Assembly: GCA_001825565.1 (NCBI GenBank)
Contig: MHXM01000187.1
Location: forward strand, 15,620 to 24,844
From: Desulfuromonadaceae bacterium GWC2_58_13
GTDB lineage: Bacteria; Desulfobacterota; Desulfuromonadia; Desulfuromonadales; Trichloromonadaceae
Direction of reading: 5' to 3'
Length of the DNA: 9,225 bases
The position numbers were made by a program, and so were the translations under genes. The notes under the pieces were generated by a model, which had not been told where the DNA came from, did not search any database, and was given only the letters and a program-made list of their open reading frames with translations. The stretch's first letter is position 1. Every line of letters begins with the position of its first letter. Positions 7,098 to 9,225 of this stretch are shown here, piece by piece.

Positions 7098-7110
7098 GGC
7101 CTCCCTGGCC
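7098..7110 (-). promoter_or_regulatory. csrA ribosome-binding-site hairpin with GGA loop; possible autoregulatory site
   Basis: On the minus strand GGCC AGGGA GGCC can fold into a 4-bp G/C stem with loop AGGGA, ending 3 nt before the csrA ATG. The loop fits the ANGGA core that CsrA prefers in hairpin loops, and it overlaps the Shine-Dalgarno sequence. E. coli CsrA is known to repress its own translation this way. Binding here is inferred. Confidence 0.4.
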
Positions 7111-7138
7111 TCGCTTTGAGTCAAAACCTTGAACGTTA

Positions 7139-8080
7139 TTACCTCAGATAATCGAGAATCGACAATTTAGACAGCCTTCCGGTAACATCCATGGCTGCTT
7201 GCAAGGCTTGTTCCTGTTGTGTCATTTCAGTGATCGATTCGATGAGATCGGCATCCTGATAGCGGGACAGCACCTCTTCCAGATCAACCTTGACATCCTG
7301 AATATTTTCGTTGGCCCGGTCGATCCGATTGGCGGCCACCCCCATCTGGCTCCGGTTCACGCTGATCTGTTCGAGGGCGGTATTGAGATCGCCCAAAGCC
7401 GCCGTGGCTCCAGCCGAATCGTCATTGCGCATGGCTTCTTCAATGGTTGCCATCACCGCAAAGATGTCGACCTGGCCCGCATCGGTGACGCCATCATTAT
7501 CCGCGTCGCCAAGAAAGATGGAGTTGCCGGTAAAATTAATCGTTTCGGTTTCACCGGGGGAAATTTCCAGATTTTTCTGCCCATAATCCCCTTGGTACAA
7601 AACCGGTCGGGGATCGAGTATCGGATCATAGGCCGGGTTATCCACAAAGGGGGGCGTCAAATCGTTGAAACCGGAAAAAAAATACTTACCATCCATCTGA
7701 CCGTTGGCCAGGCTCTTCATCGAATCGCGCAGGTCTTTCATCTCAGAGGCCATAATCTCCCGTTCGTAATCGCCATAGGTGCCGTTGCCGGAGGCGACGG
7801 TCAGCTCGATGGCCCGACTGATGAGATTTTCGGCTTGGTCCATCTGGGTGTCCTGGGCCTTCAGCCGGTCGAGGGCGGCCAGGTTGAGATCGTAATGGGT
7901 GGTGGCGGCACTCATCCGCGAACGAGTGAGCAGGGTTGGCGCTACCCCGGCCGGATTGTCGGAAGCCGTATTGAGTTTGCGGCCGGTAGCCACCGCAACT
8001 TGAAGAGTCTGCAACCGGGACGTGGTGGTATTGAGGAATCCGAGCATCGAACGATAGGTTGTGGCGTTCGTAGCTTTCAT
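7139..8080 (-). CDS. flgL: FlgL, flagellar hook-filament junction protein (HAP3)
   Basis: FlgL is exported and forms the second ring of the hook-filament junction, on which flagellin assembles. At 313 aa it is a normal size. The N-terminal flagellin-like helix region carries the typical TGRKLNTASDNPAG segment (residues 32-45). GKYFFSGFND near 131-140 is a FlgL landmark. The C-terminal helix (residues about 255-313) ends in ALQAAMDVTGRLSKLSILDYLR, matching flagellin-type C-termini. The variable middle holds DADNDGVTD (192-200), which resembles an EF-hand/TSP3-type calcium loop. The ATG at 8080 follows GGGGG and lies 3 nt beyond the flgK stop, so the two are probably coupled. csrA begins 44 nt downstream. 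Confidence 0.95.
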   Translation of the reverse strand: MKATNATTYRSMLGFLNTTTSRLQTLQVAVATGRKLNTASDNPAGVAPTLLTRSRMSAATTHYDLNLAALDRLKAQDTQMDQAENLISRAIELTVASGNGTYGDYEREIMASEMKDLRDSMKSLANGQMDGKYFFSGFNDLTPPFVDNPAYDPILDPRPVLYQGDYGQKNLEISPGETETINFTGNSIFLGDADNDGVTDAGQVDIFAVMATIEEAMRNDDSAGATAALGDLNTALEQISVNRSQMGVAANRIDRANENIQDVKVDLEEVLSRYQDADLIESITEMTQQEQALQAAMDVTGRLSKLSILDYLR

Positions 8081-8083
8081 AGT

Positions 8084-9225
8084 TTACCCCCTGATGGCCA
8101 GCAGACTGCTCATCATCTCGTCGACGGTGGAGAGAAATTTGGCCGAGGCTTCGAAACTTTTCTGATATTTGATCAGCGAAACCATCTCTTCTTCGAGGGA
8201 AACCCCAACCGTGTTGTCCCGCAGATTGGCCACTTGGGTTAAAGCATCCTGATTGCCGGTCAAAGCCAATTTATTGCGGCTGGCTTCCACCCCGACATCG
8301 CCGGCAATACGCGCATAATAGCCGACGAAGGTGTCACTTCCGTCCACTACCCGAGCCGTGGAAAGGGCACTGAGTTTGAGCGCGTTGGTATTGTCCCCGG
8401 AGGCGCTCGAAGCACCGGCTGCAATTTCCTTGTAGCTTTGCAGGTTGACGCGGATAAAACCGGCCGCTCCGGTCTCCTCGGTCAGAGGAGTAAAGAAATC
8501 ACGCCCACTCACGCCATCCAGACCGGTTCCCGCCGAATGTAGAGCATTAACTTCGGTGGTGACGGCATAGGCGAGTTTGTCCAGTTCGCTGATTTTTTCG
8601 GGGATGAATTCATCCCGCAGGTACATCAGGCCACGCATTTCTCCGCCCACCCGGTCAGAGCTCAGCGCATACATGTGACTGCCGAGGTCGAGACTGACCT
8701 GCAAGGTGTCGCCAACCCGTTCGGTGACCAGAGGCGTAGTCGTCGCCCCCTGCACCAACGGCAAGCCGTTGGGCAAAAATATCGACACCATGCCGCCGGT
8801 GGTTTCGGTGTTGGTTCCGCCAATAATCCCGGTGATTTCCTGCAGCAGCAGATCGCGCTTGTCCCGGTCGGCCAACGCCGGTTGTCCAGACGATTCGATG
8901 GTCGAAATCCGCAAATTCAACTCGGCGATGGTATTGACCTTCAGGTTGAGATCATCAACCCGGGATTGCAGCATGGTGTTCATGCTCTCGGCCAGCGAGG
9001 TCAGTTCGGACACCGGGGTTTGAAAGGCTTGCGTCAATTGTTCGCCGGTCTGCAATACCAGGTCGCGGTTTACGCGACTCCCTGGATCAGCACTCAAATC
9101 CTGCCAGGCACCAAAAAAATTATCGATAGCGCCGGACAAACCATTTTCGGAAATACTGATGATCCGTTCGATTTCATCCAGAGCCGTTGATTTGCTTTGT
9201 TCTTCACCCAAGGCGGCATTTTTTT
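8084..9225 (-). CDS. flgK: FlgK, flagellar hook-associated protein 1 (N-terminus outside window)
   Basis: FlgK is exported by the flagellar type III system and forms the first ring joining hook to filament. The frame is open to the right edge, giving 380 full codons. The first visible residues are KNAALGEEQSKSTALDEIERI, and the following NFFGAWQDLSADPGSRVNRDLVL is a strong FlgK signature, normally found near residue 100. About 90-100 N-terminal residues and the start are therefore missing. The C-terminus (GVSLEEEMVSLIKYQKSFEASAKFLSTVDEMM, in a Flg_bbr_C-type domain) is typical. An in-frame TTG at 9211 is not the true start because the conserved sequence runs upstream of it. flgL follows after 3 nt. 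Confidence 0.95.
   Translation of the reverse strand, partial: KNAALGEEQSKSTALDEIERIISISENGLSGAIDNFFGAWQDLSADPGSRVNRDLVLQTGEQLTQAFQTPVSELTSLAESMNTMLQSRVDDLNLKVNTIAELNLRISTIESSGQPALADRDKRDLLLQEITGIIGGTNTETTGGMVSIFLPNGLPLVQGATTTPLVTERVGDTLQVSLDLGSHMYALSSDRVGGEMRGLMYLRDEFIPEKISELDKLAYAVTTEVNALHSAGTGLDGVSGRDFFTPLTEETGAAGFIRVNLQSYKEIAAGASSASGDNTNALKLSALSTARVVDGSDTFVGYYARIAGDVGVEASRNKLALTGNQDALTQVANLRDNTVGVSLEEEMVSLIKYQKSFEASAKFLSTVDEMMSSLLAIRG

Noticed and set aside
7199..8242. Plus-strand frame of 347 codons opposite flgL and flgK
   Set aside because: It crosses the flgK-flgL junction in antisense and is a by-product of codon bias in those genes.

Overview
The window reads as one end of a flagellar cluster joined to a flagellin-glycosylation module in a Gram-negative bacterium. 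The order flgK-flgL-csrA-fliW, followed by a Maf-type glycosyltransferase and pse genes, together with a sigma54 promoter, suggests a deltaproteobacterium of the Desulfuromonadales (Geobacter/Pelobacter-like) type. That placement is inferred from gene order and protein character, not from a marker gene. Every gene I can support lies on the minus strand, so transcription runs from position 9225 towards 1.

Region 9225-6433 holds the hook-filament junction genes and their regulators: flgK (5' end outside the window), flgL, csrA and fliW. They are tightly packed: 3 nt between flgK and flgL, 44 nt between flgL and csrA, and a 4-nt ATGA overlap between csrA and fliW. FlgK and FlgL form the adaptor on which flagellin polymerises. 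CsrA and FliW form the known post-transcriptional switch that matches flagellin synthesis to secretion. The csrA ribosome-binding site sits in a small hairpin whose loop is a CsrA-type GGA motif, which suggests autoregulation.

Region 6432-6226 is a transcription boundary. A strong intrinsic terminator follows fliW, a second hairpin with a T-run lies just beyond it, and then comes a near-consensus sigma54 (-24/-12) promoter with exact spacing. It is followed by a leader of about 54 nt whose ribosome-binding site contains two overlapping GGA motifs.

Region 6225-1 is the glycosylation module: a Maf/DUF115 protein with C-terminal TPR-like repeats (832 aa from a GTG start), a cobalamin-binding-type radical SAM enzyme, pseB, and pseC (running off the left edge). 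PseB and PseC perform the first two steps from UDP-GlcNAc towards CMP-pseudaminic acid, and Maf proteins are thought to transfer such nonulosonic acids to flagellin. The radical SAM enzyme is the unexplained member; it might tailor the sugar, the flagellin or a lipid. The two larger gaps in this half (3501-3726 and 1932-2108) hold a perfect 7-bp inverted repeat and a possible decayed coding fragment. I found no tRNA, rRNA, CRISPR array or intact mobile element.
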